NCBI GenBank assembly: GCA_028274465.1
Contig: CM051455.1
Span: 113,001,547-113,065,546 of the forward strand
Source: Plantago ovata
Taxonomy: Eukaryota; Streptophyta; Magnoliopsida; Lamiales; Plantaginaceae
Direction: 5' to 3'
DNA length: 64,000 nucleotides
Position 1 is the stretch's first letter; each line of letters begins with the position of its first letter. The notes beneath the pieces were generated by a model, which made no database searches, was not told the DNA's origin, and saw only the letters and a program-made list of their open reading frames with translations. Positions 23,855 to 34,955 of this stretch are shown here, piece after piece. A program made the position numbers and the translations under genes.

Positions 23855-25766
23855 TGTTAGTAAAAGTGAGAAAAATTGCCTCTAAGGCTAAGCAGCGGAA
23901 GTTTAAAAAAAAATTAATCTCACTAAACTGATATGACTATATTAAATTTCTTAAGCTAGAAGATATCACTTACGTGTGCTCCAGCAAATAAGAAAATTCA
24001 CCGGGTAGTTGTTCCTCAATCTCCAGACAGAGCCTTGCAATCTCCTCGTCCGGCTGGTTGATTTCTTTTTCGTCAGAGATGAAATCTTCGTCTACTGAAT
24101 CTCCAAGATGGCTCATCAACAGGTTGATTACTTCGTTCGACCTTGGTATCCACGGGCAGTGAATTCTATCAAGAACGCTAGGAGGTTCTTCTGTTTTGAG
24201 CTAATAGAGAGAGAGAATATTTTCTTTCTGAGTTTCAGAGAGAAAGTGTTTTCACGTGTGTTTGAATAGAATGGAAGACTTGTTTCTTTCTTTCTGATTT
24301 AGTCAGTAAGTTTGTCCAGAATATCACGTAAGATTTCTTATCCAGCAAATCTAATTGACTAGGAGACTTCAAAAGTCATCAACAAATCTAACAAACAGAT
24401 AAATCAAATTACTGAAAGAAACAATTAAAAGAAAAGAAGAAAAATAAAATAAAACAAAATACATGGGGCAGCAAACGCTGCCCCCTCCACCGGCCAGCAG
24501 CTGGGTTTCGACCCAGCTGTCTAGTTCAGTTTTATTTATTATTATTTTTATTCCCTTTCTTTTCTTCTTTATTTGGACCTCATTCTAAATTCCGCCCAAA
24601 TATTCAATTAATTAATTAAATCCAATTTAAATCAAGTAATTATATTTCTAAAATATATTCCACATATAATAAATTAATATTAATCTAATTAATAATAATT
24701 CCATTATATATTTTGTATAATAATTTAATATTAATCTAATTAATATTTAATCCAATATACATAGCTCGTTTGTAGAAAGACCACCTTGAACTATGACCCA
24801 TAGGGCCTTGCATATTAAGCAACAATCTAATTAAGGTCACAATAAATTCCTAGACAATTTATCAGACAATATTAATATGCAAGGAACGTTTGTGAGGAAA
24901 ACAAACCACCTGTAGCGTAAGGTACTTTGATGATACGGTCCCTTCATTCACGAATACTCGAATGAGTCTAGAATATAGTTGTGTCTGTTCTAATAACTTC
25001 ATCCATTGTCTCTCAATCTTATTAGTCGATCTATGAATTATGTCCAAATACCATTTTGACATATTCACATACGGTGGCCACCGGTTTTGTGATCGCACTA
25101 AATATGAGAAGTGAGTATTCTCTCCTAGTATCTATTACGGAGGAATGAATCCTATCTTTGCCCAATCACTCACACCATATGCTTCCTAATTTACCCAACA
25201 CATGCCGTATCTACCCTACTATAAGAGTGCAAGCGTTGCGCATGGTCAAAGTACATTATTCCACATATGATGTAGTATTGGCCTCAAGTCTAAGGACTAC
25301 TAACATCACCCTACACACCGATACTACCATAGACACTTAAATAGCTTTACCAAATGGTTACTCGGTTGGATATGCCAACACTCTCCAAAGTGTCCATATG
25401 TTCATTATGAATAACCAAGTTCATTCGTAGCAGTGAGACCTACTACATCCTCGAAGGATCTAATGCAACATATGCCAGCTTCAATCGCATCATTGATATC
25501 CCGTATCTCAATGACCTTCAGCTAGTGGTTTATTTTAGGACTTAATTATTGACACACAAGCTCCCACTAACTTGGTGATTACCTTAAGTCATTGGGAACA
25601 TTTTATCGAATAATTCAAACAACCAAATAATATATTCATAAAAATGTAATGACAATCGTATTTAATAATGTATAAATAAATGAACATAAATAAATAACAA
25701 TAACAGAATGTGATTAAGTACATATCGTCCCTATCGTAGGTTGTCTCTAGGACATACATACTTTCA
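23855..25766 (-). repeat. 3' LTR of the copia element
   Basis: This 1,912-bp LTR begins (minus strand) TGAAAGTATG and ends CTTTTACTAACA. On the plus strand it is preceded by the target duplication CCCGA and followed by the polypurine tract. Confidence 0.9.
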
Positions 25767-25788
25767 ATCTCCCACTTGGCATAGAGCC
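25767..25788 (-). other. Polypurine tract of the copia element
   Basis: The minus strand reads GCCAAGTGGGAGAT directly before the LTR start TGAAAG, a typical plant copia plus-strand primer. Confidence 0.75.
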
Positions 25789-25789
25789 A

Positions 25790-28700
25790 AGCACCTACGT
25801 GTTTAACATCGATGTTTTTGAAATGTCTAACATGTTTGTCAATGTTCAACACTTTGGTGAAAGGATCTGCCACATTTTCCTCAGTGGAAACTCGTTCTAT
25901 AGATACTTCTCCTCTAGCTATCAACTCTCTAATTAGATGATACTTCCTAGGTACATGCTTATTCTTGTTAGTGGATCTTGGTTCCTTTGCTTGTGCAACA
26001 GCGCCTTCGTTGTCGCAGTAGACCGTTATAGGACTACTATTAGGAACTACCCCTAGTTCCTTTAGGAATTCTGAAATCCAGACGACCTCCTTTTGAGGGC
26101 TTCTGCAGCAGCAATGTAATGGGATTCGGTCGTAGAATCAGCCAAGGTGGATTGCTTTGAACTCTTCCAAGTGACGGCCCCACCATTGAGTGTAAACACA
26201 TACCCAGTTTGTGATTTGTAGTCGTCTGGGGTCCGATTGGAAACCAGCATCGACATAACTACTCATTCGCAACTCTTGTTGTCCACCATATACCAGAAAG
26301 GAATCTTTAGTTCTTCTAAGATACTTAAGAATTGCTTTCACAGTTGTCCAGTGTTTCATACCTGGATTATGTTGGTGTCGACAAGTACAACTAAGTGCAT
26401 AGGCCACATCTGGCCTTGTACAATTCATGGCATACATGATAGATGCAATAGCTAATGCATATGTGATCCTTTCATGTGTTCGATCTCCTCATCAGTAGAA
26501 GGACTATCCTTCGTAGTGAGAGCGACGCCATGTCTAGCTGGTAAGAAACCTTTATTGGATCCATCCATATTAAAGCGTTTCACTATCTTGTCGACATATG
26601 TGGATTGTGACAACCCTAACAATCTTCGGGATCTATCCCTATGGATTTTGATTCCAAGAATATAACAGGCTTCACCTAAGTCTTTCATCGATAAAGTCTT
26701 AGATAACCACTACTTTGTGGATCGTAACATTTGGACATTGTTTCCCATGATTAATATGTCATCAACATATATAACCACGAAAACAATTCCATCATCGCTG
26801 CGTTTAACATAAACGCATGGATCTTCCGCACATCTGATGTAGTCAAATGATTTGACTGCTTCATCAAAGTGAATATTCCAACTCCTTGAGGCTTGCTTTA
26901 GTCCATAAATGGATCTCTTTAGCTTGCAAACTAATTTGGGATTTGACTTAGATGTAAAACCTTCAGGTTGTATCATATACACCTCTTCATCGAGATTTCC
27001 GTTAAGGAAAGCAGTTTTCACATCCATTTGTCAAATCTCATAATCATAGTATGCTGCTATAGAAAGTAAAATTCGGATAGACTTAACCTTGGCTACTGGT
27101 GAAAAAGTTACGTCATAATCGATACCATATCGTTGACTATAACCTTTCGCCACCAGCCTAGCCTTGTATGTTTGTATGTTGCCATCAGCATTTGTTTTCC
27201 TCTTGAAAACCCATTTGCAACCGATAGGTCTAACCCCTTCTGGTGCATCAACCAAGTCTCATACTGATTTTCATACATTGAGTCTATTTCGGATTTCATG
27301 GCTTCTTGCCACCTTCTTGAATCAATGTCCAACATTGCTTCTTTGTAAGTCTTAGGGTCATCTTTGTGAGATAAGTCAAGTTCAAACTTGTCATCCTCCA
27401 AGAGTAAACTTATCTTCTTGGAAGCTCTCACTTCTAACCTTTTAGACCGACGGAGTGCGGGTTTGTTTGGTTGTACTGGCTGTATATTCTGATTGTGAGA
27501 TGGTTCAACTTGTTCAATCTGTTGAACAGTTAAAGACGGATCGGATGCAACAGTTGCACATGGTTCAGGAGTAACGGTTGCAACTGTATCCTGGGGAGTT
27601 GGTTCCGACATGACCTGTTGAACCGTTCTAGTCGGTTCAGTCAATGTCGGCTTGGTAGGGACATTTTGGGAATTAGTCAAATTTCCTAAAATGCTCCCAC
27701 TGGCTGCAAGATATCTTCCCAGAGATGTGCTCGAGCCATAAGATCCTCCTTGAGCTCCCACTGAATCATTGTCATAACTATTTGATAATTCATTAACCTA
27801 ATGTTATCTTCTTGTTCTTGGATTTCATCGAGTTCTATCTCATTTCTACTATGTTGTTTGAAGACATAATCATCTTCCAGAAATGCAGCCTGTCTGGAAA
27901 CAATGATGTTATGTTCCTCAGGCAGATAGAAGTAGTAACCCTTGGTTTCCTTAGGATATCCAATAAAATAACATTTCTCACTTTTGGGTTCCAGTTTCCC
28001 TACGATCATTCTTTTCACATATGCCGGACAACCTCAGGCATGCATATGTGAAAGACTTGGCTTCTTGCCATACCATAACTCATACGGTGTTTTCTCGACT
28101 GATTTGGATGGAACCCTATTCAGAATATAGATTGAGTCTAGTAACGTGTATCCCCATAAGAAGATTGGAAGAGTTGTGAAATTCTTCATGGATCTTACCA
28201 TGTCTAACAAAGTTCGATTTATCCTCTCAGAAACACCATTCATTTGTGGTGTTCCTGGTGGAGTCCATTGTGATTGAATTCCATTAAGCTTTAAGTAATC
28301 CAAAAATTCCTTACTTAAGTATTCTCCTCCTCGATCTGATCGAAGAGTCTTAATACTTCTTTCAAGTTGTTTCTCTACTTCAACCTTATACTCTTTGAAT
28401 TTCTCAAAAGCTTCAGATTTGTGTTTCATAAGATACACATAGCCAAACCTAGAGAAATCATCGGTAAAGGTTATGAAGTAAGAATACCCACCCCTAGCTT
28501 GAGTTTTAAAAGGTCCACACACATCAGAGTGAACTAACTCAAGTACTTATTTAGCACGAGTAACCTTTCCGGGAAAAGGTTTCTTGATCATTTTACCTTT
28601 GAGACATGATTCACAGTTCCCATATGATTCAAAATCAAATGGTACTAAATAGTCTAACTTTCTTAGTCTTGCAATTCTTGTCTCATTAATGTGACCAAGT

Positions 28701-29150
28701 CTACAATGTCACAAGTAAGTGGTGTTTCTTGGATTATTAAGCTTTGGTCGTTTGTTTTGTATATGAAATAAATTATGTCTACATTCAAGTAAGTACAAAC
28801 CATTCATAAGAGGAGCATTTCCAATATCAATACCATTATGCGAAAAATAACAATTATTATTGGCAAAACGGAAGGAAAACCCTTCATTGTCTAACATCGG
28901 AATGGAAATAATGTTTCTTACAATTGAAGGAACGAAAAAACAATTATTCAATTCTAAAACAAAACCCGAGGGTAAATTTAATCTATAAGTTCCAACACGT
29001 AGGGCAGCAACGGACGATCCATTTCCTACGCGTAGATCAATTTCCCTTGGTCTAACCTGTCGGCTATCAATGAGCCCCTACAAATTGTTACAAATGTGTG
29101 AGCCACAAGCAGTATCTAATACCCAACAATTCGAGTTTTGTGTAGACATA
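25790..29150 (-). pseudogene. copia pol region (protease, integrase, reverse transcriptase, RNase H), broken
   Basis: The protease shows CWVLDTACGSHICNN near 29,090-29,150. Integrase shows TFTDDFSRFGYVYLMKHKSE, the LRSDRGGEYLS segment and PQMNGVSERINRTLLDMVRS at about 28,030-28,520. Reverse transcriptase has MDVKTAFLNGNLDEEVYM, YGLKQASRSWN and the YVDD box at about 26,700-27,260. RNase H has [10 protein letters not shown] and [14 protein letters not shown] at about 25,850-26,450. The domain order is that of Ty1/copia. The lineage within copia was not resolved. The open frame is interrupted many times, so no polyprotein is expected. Confidence 0.85.
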
Positions 29151-29229
29151 TTTATCTCAATGAAAAACATACTTTGATGGGAGCCAGATGCACCATGCGT
29201 GGTCACAACTCCATCAGCAATTGCCTTCG

Positions 29230-30030
29230 GGCAGTCTCTCTTCCAGTGTCCTTTCTGCTTGCAGCAAAGACACGTCTCCTTCTCTATGTTCACCACCTTC
29301 TTCTAATTTTCAGCCTTACGCTTAAAAACCTTAGCCTTAAGTCCAACCTTTGGCTTCTTGGTTTGCTTAGCCTTACCCTTTGAGCCATAGCCTTCGCAGA
29401 TGATCCAACCAGCATAATAGACTTCCTCTTAGGTTGAGCCTGTTCATACGTCTTAAGCATATTATGGACTTCAAGAAGTGTAGCATCGTTGGCATGCATA
29501 TTGTAATTCATGATGAATGTGGAATATGAATCCAACAATGATTGAAGGATGATGATGACTGAAACACGGTTCTCAAATTTGATTCCAGCAGTTGCCAGTT
29601 TCTCAATGAGTCCAATCATCTTGAGCACGTGTTCAGATACATTCCCTCCTTCAGACATCCTCACTTTGAAGATTTCTCTAAGAAGATGAAATGCAACACT
29701 CTTAGAAACAGTTCCAAAAAGGCTTTTGAGGTGCTCGAGCATTTCATATGGCATTATGTTTTCTTGTTGTCTTTGCAGCTCCATAGTCATTGCAGCTAGC
29801 ATAACACACTGTGCATTAGCAGCAGCATCTTTGTGCTTCTGGTGAGTAGCTTTGTCAAACTTAGCAAGCTCAGCAGCAACAGTAGGAGGAGTGGGGATTG
29901 GTTCGTCCAAGACGTACTCAATTTTCTCTTGCCTAAGCACCAAACGAATGTTACAGATCCAATCCATAAAGTTTGGACTAGTAAGAGTGCATTTCTCCAA
30001 GATCATTCTTATGGATAAATTGACCATCTT
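29230..30030 (-). pseudogene. copia gag region, broken
   Basis: Minus-strand gag starts near 30,030 with MVNLSIRMILEKCTLTSPNF. It has the helical UBN2-type capsid region (NIRLVLRQEKIEYVLDEP, LREIFKVRMSEGGNVSEHV) and a CCHC zinc knuckle CLCCKQKGHWKRDC near 29,240-29,280. The capsid part is open over about 230 codons and is the best-kept portion of this element. The break is in the gag-pol junction area. Confidence 0.8.
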
Positions 30031-30603
30031 TTCAGACCTAGAGAAGTAAATAAATAAAATTGAAATTAATACTCCACAATAATTTCTTTGATCACAATCA
30101 GCGACTAAATAAACTAGGACTTTAGATTTATTCAATTCTCACTATTTTCACATACTCCTGACCCCTTTAGAGAGTACAAACCATTATTTTACAATAGTTG
30201 TAGTGAGCGAAGATCCATGCTTGGATTATTATAGCCCCAGCTATGGCTGATCACTATAATAACCAATCAGGTAGATCTCCAAACCAATTGCACAATACAA
30301 CTCTTGGTTGATCAAAACCATTTTGATCGATGTCCTCAAAATATGCCTGACGCTATGGCGACTCAACATAATTCAAGTAAGTCATAACCATCACACGACA
30401 CCAACAATGGTCCTATGAAGGCAACTTTCTTACGGCAAACGGAGTAAGCACTATCGTGCATATTACCCACGAGATTAGTAAGTCCATTTAACCTTCAATT
30501 ATGATGGGTGACATCATGCAATTTAATCGAGACTTAAATTAATTGGGGAACATTTAAATGGGGTATTTAATCGCTTGACCAACATCCCTAACATGCATCA
30601 CAT

Positions 30604-30760
30604 AATGGGTTCCGCCTACCCAAGGCTCATGCAATGCGGTCTAACAAGTAATGAGTGCCGCCTACTCATACATATCAATTGCGGACTAGCAAGTAATGGG
30701 TACGGCCTACCCATGCATATGACAGATGCGGTCCGGAAACTAATGGGTGCCGCCTACCCA
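30604..30760 (-). other. Four-unit hairpin array in copia leader
   Basis: Units of the form ATGGGT-n-CGCCT-ACCCAT occur at about 30,606-30,622, 30,651-30,669, 30,696-30,714 and 30,744-30,760, spaced 45-46 bp, with GCGGTC/GCGGAC between units. The second unit has ATGAGT pairing with ACTCAT, a compensating pair of changes. Confidence 0.7.
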
Positions 30761-31059
30761 AACAATAAATGCTGACTAATAGTATTTAAATACAATATTT
30801 AAATATTAAATTGCTCATGTAGACATTCAACACATGTGATACAACCAAGTTGGAGCATATAAGTAGTTGTTGTGGATTATTATCTTTATATGTAAGTCAT
30901 AAATCTAATTTATAAATTCTCTAAGAATTTCCAAAACCTTTAAAACAAGTTTTAATAACAATATAATCTTCCAAATCATTACATTACTATTAAAATGTAA
31001 TTTATAAACTATTTATAAACTAACAAAATGTTACTAAATATTATAAACTTATATTTATG

Positions 31060-31211
31060 AAGCTCCGATCGGGAGCTTCTGTAAGCTCCGATCAGGAGTT
31101 TACAGAAGCTCTCGATCGAAGCTTCTGTAAGCTCCGATCTGGGAGCTTACATCTCCCGATCGGAGCTGTGGCTCCGGTCACCGGTGATAATTCCGATGAC
31201 CGGAGCTGTGT
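31060..31211 (-). other. AGCTCCGATC palindrome cluster
   Basis: Several overlapping inverted repeats are built on AGCTCCGATCGGAGCT and AGCTTCTGTAAGCT, followed by CTCCGGTCACCGGTGA with a matching GACCGGAG arm. The minus-strand RNA would fold strongly. Confidence 0.55.
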
Positions 31212-31815
31212 GAAGAAGAAAGATGGAAAAGAAAAAAAAATTAAAAAAGAATTTAATTTATGTTAAAATAAATTTGGGTTGTATTGTAAATAAAAATAAT
31301 TTGGGATTGATTTATAATAAATTTTTAGGGGTATTTTGAAATTTGTATATATTATATGGTTTAATTTTGCATTACTTAGTGTCATTTTTGTAAAATAGAA
31401 AATATTAGGGATTATTGTGCAATAAATATTAAATGAATTCGTTTGGGTGAGAGAATAATCAGATTTTCCGGCAAGGGTAAAATTGTCTTTTCCATATTTT
31501 AGTTCGCCGGAAGTCAAGATCGTTGACCTAGATGTAATTAAAATCCATCTAGTTGGAGACTATATGTAATTGATAAACTAATGGTCCGTTACATGTAATA
31601 GGACATCTAAGAGGGGTACTGTATGTAATTTGCCAAATCTAATATAAAGAATCTAGAAATAAAATTACATACAGTAATAAAACCCATGTTTTCTTTTCTT
31701 TCTTTTCTTTAAATCCAATTAAAGAATCCGGAAACGTTAAACATAAACATACATATAATAATCCACAACAACAATAATTATAAATCATAAATGAATATAG
31801 TCATGATTCAGCCTA

Positions 31816-31827
31816 GCTCTGATACCA
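31816..31827 (-). other. Primer binding site, initiator tRNA-Met type
   Basis: The minus strand reads TGGTATCAGAGC, one base from the LTR end CTAACA. This matches the standard plant copia primer site exactly. Confidence 0.9.
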
Positions 31828-31828
31828 C

Positions 31829-33698
31829 TGTTAGTAAAAGTGAAAAAAATTGCCTCTAAGACTAAGTAGCGGAAGTTTAAATTTTTTTTAATCTCAATAA
31901 ACTGATATGACTATATTACTTTTATTAAACTAGAAGATATCACTTACGTGTCCTCCAGCAGATAAGAAAATTCACCGGGTAGCTATTCCTCAATCTCAAG
32001 ACAGAGCCTTGCAATCTCTTTGTCCAGCTGGTTGATTTCTTTTTCGCCAGAGATGAAATCTTTGTCTACAGAATCTCCAAGATGGCTCATCAACAGGTTG
32101 ATTACTTCCTTCGACCTTGGTATCCACGGGCAGTGAATTCTATCAAGAATGCTAGGAGGTTCTTCTGTTTTGAGCTAATAGAGAGAGAGAATATTTTCTT
32201 TCTGAGTTTCAGAGAGAAGGTGTTTTCACGTGTGTTGGAATAGAATGGAAGACTTGTTTCTTTCTTTCTGATTTAGTCAGTAAGTTTGTTCAAAATATCA
32301 CGTAAGATTTCTTATCCCATCAAATCTAATTGACTAGGAGACTTCAAAAGTCATCAACAAATCTAACAAACAGATAAATCAAATTACTAAAAGAAAAGAA
32401 GAAAAACAAAATAAAACAAAATACATGGGGCAGCAAACACTGCCCCCTCCACCGGCCAGCAGCTGGGTTTCGACCCAGCTGTCTGGTTCTGTTTTATTTA
32501 TTATTATTTTTATTCCCTTTCTTTTCTTCTTTATTTGGACCTCATTCTAAATTCCGCCCAAGTCTTCAATTAATTAATTAAATCCAATTTAAATCAATTA
32601 ATTATATTTCTAAAATATATTCCACATATAATAAATTAATATTAATCTAATTAATAACAATTCCATTATATATTTTTAATAATAATTTAATATTAATCTA
32701 ATTAATATTTAATCCAATATATATAGCTCGTTTGTAGAAACACCACCTTGAAGTGTGACCCATAGGGCCTTGCATATTAAGCAACAATCCAATTAAGGTC
32801 ATAATAAATTCCTAGACAATTTATGAGACAATATTAATATGCAAGGAAAGTTTGTGAGGAAAACAAACCACCTGTAGCGTAAGATACTTTGATGATACGG
32901 TCCCTTCATTCACGAATATTCGAATGAGTCTAGAATATGGTTATGTGTCTATTCTAATAACTTCATCCATTGTCTCTCAATCTTATTAGTCGATCTATGA
33001 ATTATGTCCAAATACCATTTTGACATATTCACATACGGTGGCCACCGGTTTTGTGATCGCACTAAATATGAGAAGTGAGTATTCTCTCCTAGTATCTATT
33101 ATGGAAGAATGAATCCTATCTTGGCCCAATCACTCACACCATATGCTTCCTAATGTACCCAACACATGCCGTATCTACCCTACTTTAAGAGTGCAAGCGT
33201 TGCGCTGGTCAAAGTACATTATTCCACACATGATGTAGTATTGGCCTCAAGTCTAAGGACTACTAACATCACCCTACACACCGATACTACCATAGACACT
33301 TAAATAGCTTTACCAAATGGTTTCTCGGTTGGGTATGCCAACACTGTCCAAAGTGTCCATATGTTCATTATGAATAACCAAGTTCATTCGTAGCAGTGAG
33401 ACCTACTACATCCTCGAAGGATCATTGATATCCCGTATCTCAATGACCTTCAGCTAGTGGCTTAGTTTAGGACTTAATTATTGACACACAAGCTCCCACT
33501 AACTTGGTGATTACCTTAAGTCCTTGGGAACATTTTATCGAATATTTCAAACAACCAAATAATATATTCATAAAAATGTAATGCCAATTGTATTTAATAA
33601 TGTATAAATAAATGAACATAAATAAATAACAATAACTGAATGTGATCAAGTACATATCGTCCCTATCTTAGGTTGTCCCTAGGACATATATACTTTCA
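31829..33698 (-). repeat. 5' LTR of the copia element
   Basis: This 1,870-bp LTR is the partner of 23,855-25,766, with the same ends TGAAAG/CTAACA on the minus strand. It is followed on the right by the second copy of the target duplication CCCGA. Confidence 0.9.
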
Positions 33699-33965
33699 CC
33701 CGAGTGCTTGAGGACCGGGATTCTCTATCCCTTTGAGAAGGCGGCTCTTCGCAATGCTGCTTGGATCAAGGTGAGCGACCTAGTTCTCGGTCGCCCTCAA
33801 GACTTTGTGGAGCCTGAACTTGTGGTGTACGAGAAGGCCATAAAAGAGTCTCAGGAGAAGGAGCGAGATCCGCTAGATATCCAAGAACTTCTAAGCCCGG
33901 CTCGAGGAGGAACTAGTGCGACAGGTCCCATAATCGATCTCACAGGTAGCCGCACCGGATGAAGC

Positions 33966-34900
33966 GAGGAGCCTTGCCCATGAAGAAGACCCTGAAGACC
34001 GAGTATGCTCGGTAGAAAATGTTGTATCTCATTTCTTTAGAAAAAATTCTGAACAATTTTTTCCTTTCCGCTTTCTATTCAGCCCTCTGTGGCATGTGCT
34101 CGAACACCTTCTCCATTTGTAATATGAATCGTAACTTCTGCATCTGGTTGATTTCTCAGTAATATAATGTTGTTGCTCTTCGTTTCGAATTTCTATACTT
34201 GTGTATTTTGCTAACTCTTTTTCTGTTTTGATGTATAACTTTTTAGAGTAGTTAACCTAGTATGAATCGGAATCGAAGAGGTAAGCTATTCGCGCCTTCT
34301 CATGATGCGAAACTCAAGTGTTGATGATACTACTTTGAGAAATGCTCCTCGAGCTGTCAAAGTAGTCGATATGCTTGTCGAGATTTTTCTCCTTCTCGAT
34401 ATAGTACGAGCTTCCTCGAATCCCAAACTACTTCCTTGAGTAAATCCGGGAAAAATTCTAAGTGTAGAATTCTTCCTGTTCGCTCCCTTGGCTCTCCTCG
34501 TATTTATCCCCCTGAAACGTAGCTCGATGAGGCATTTTCAGAGAAAAGAAATCGGGGAGTTATGGTTCGATAAGCAGGTCGAGCAACTCTCTAGATCGAG
34601 TAATAGTTGGCTCGAGCAACTTCTCAAGATCGAGTAGCACTATTTTTTCATTTTAAGTATAGAGCCTCTTACGTGAACACTTCTTTGTTGAAAGATATGC
34701 ATTGCATTGATTTGTCGGAAATTCAATTACAATGGTGGGCTTCATGGTCGGCTTTCTTACAACTTTTTCCGAACTTTTTCCATAGTGCCTAAAAACTTAA
34801 ACCAAAAACAGAGGAGGGTACCTCTCACATAAATTTGTGAGGAATCCCTCTCGATCCGAGAGTTGGGGGCCTTTCACAGGAGCTCTTCAAAAAGCTTGTT
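33966..34900. other. Spacer between antisense gene and integrase of the Tat element
   Basis: This stretch of about 0.9 kb has no supported reading frame. It has several CTCGAGC/GATCGAG words (for example 34,580-34,640) and T-rich stretches. It would hold the converging 3' ends of the antisense and pol transcripts. Confidence 0.4.
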
Positions 34901-34955
34901 TCTCACACACCTCAAGCGTAGAATCTCTGGAGGTTGGAAGTGTTCCAAGGGCTCT

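Larger units (their letters stand above)
30140..31815 (-). other. Long 5' leader of the copia element
   Basis: About 1.7 kb of AT-rich non-coding sequence lies between the primer site and gag. It contains two structured patches: a four-unit hairpin array (30,604-30,760) and a cluster of AGCTCCGATC palindromes (31,060-31,211). No reading frame in it looks like a gene. Leader RNA of LTR elements typically carries packaging and dimerisation signals, so these patches are candidates. Confidence 0.6.
23855..33698 (-). mobile_element. Near-complete Ty1/copia element with both LTRs and target duplication
   Basis: LTRs at 23,855-25,766 and 31,829-33,698 flank an internal region with, in minus-strand order, an initiator-Met primer site, a long leader with hairpin arrays, gag with zinc knuckle, protease, integrase, reverse transcriptase, RNase H and polypurine tract. 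The target duplication CCCGA lies at 23,850-23,854 and 33,699-33,703. The host sequence is the antisense gene of the Tat element. All parts are present in the usual copia order, but coding is interrupted in roughly eight places, so it looks broken. I counted about 24 substitutions in the first 430 or so aligned LTR bases; other stretches look closer. An age of one to a few million years is an inference. Confidence 0.9.
18772..33965 (+). pseudogene. Antisense extra gene of the Tat-type element, split by two insertions
   Basis: Plus-strand coding blocks lie at 18,772-20,506, 22,604-23,854 and 33,704-33,965. The CACTA and copia elements fill the spaces between. The N-terminal block is very acidic (Asp/Glu runs). 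The middle has segments such as GIAPWQLVPSAFGTLVCF, which resemble the plant retrotransposon proteins often labelled putative plant transposon protein. A Lys/Glu-rich coiled-coil-like part follows, with GGTTEPPRKKSKM. Several short GT...AG gaps suggest spliced transcription. Tat-group elements are known to carry antisense extra reading frames in this position, but the function is unknown. This copy is broken by a handful of changes as well as the insertions. Confidence 0.6.

Noticed and set aside
30604-30760. Regularly spaced repeats resembling a CRISPR array
   Set aside because: They are self-complementary hairpins in the leader of a plant copia element with primer site and LTR beside them. 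The spacers are not unique sequences of uniform length, and the DNA is eukaryotic.
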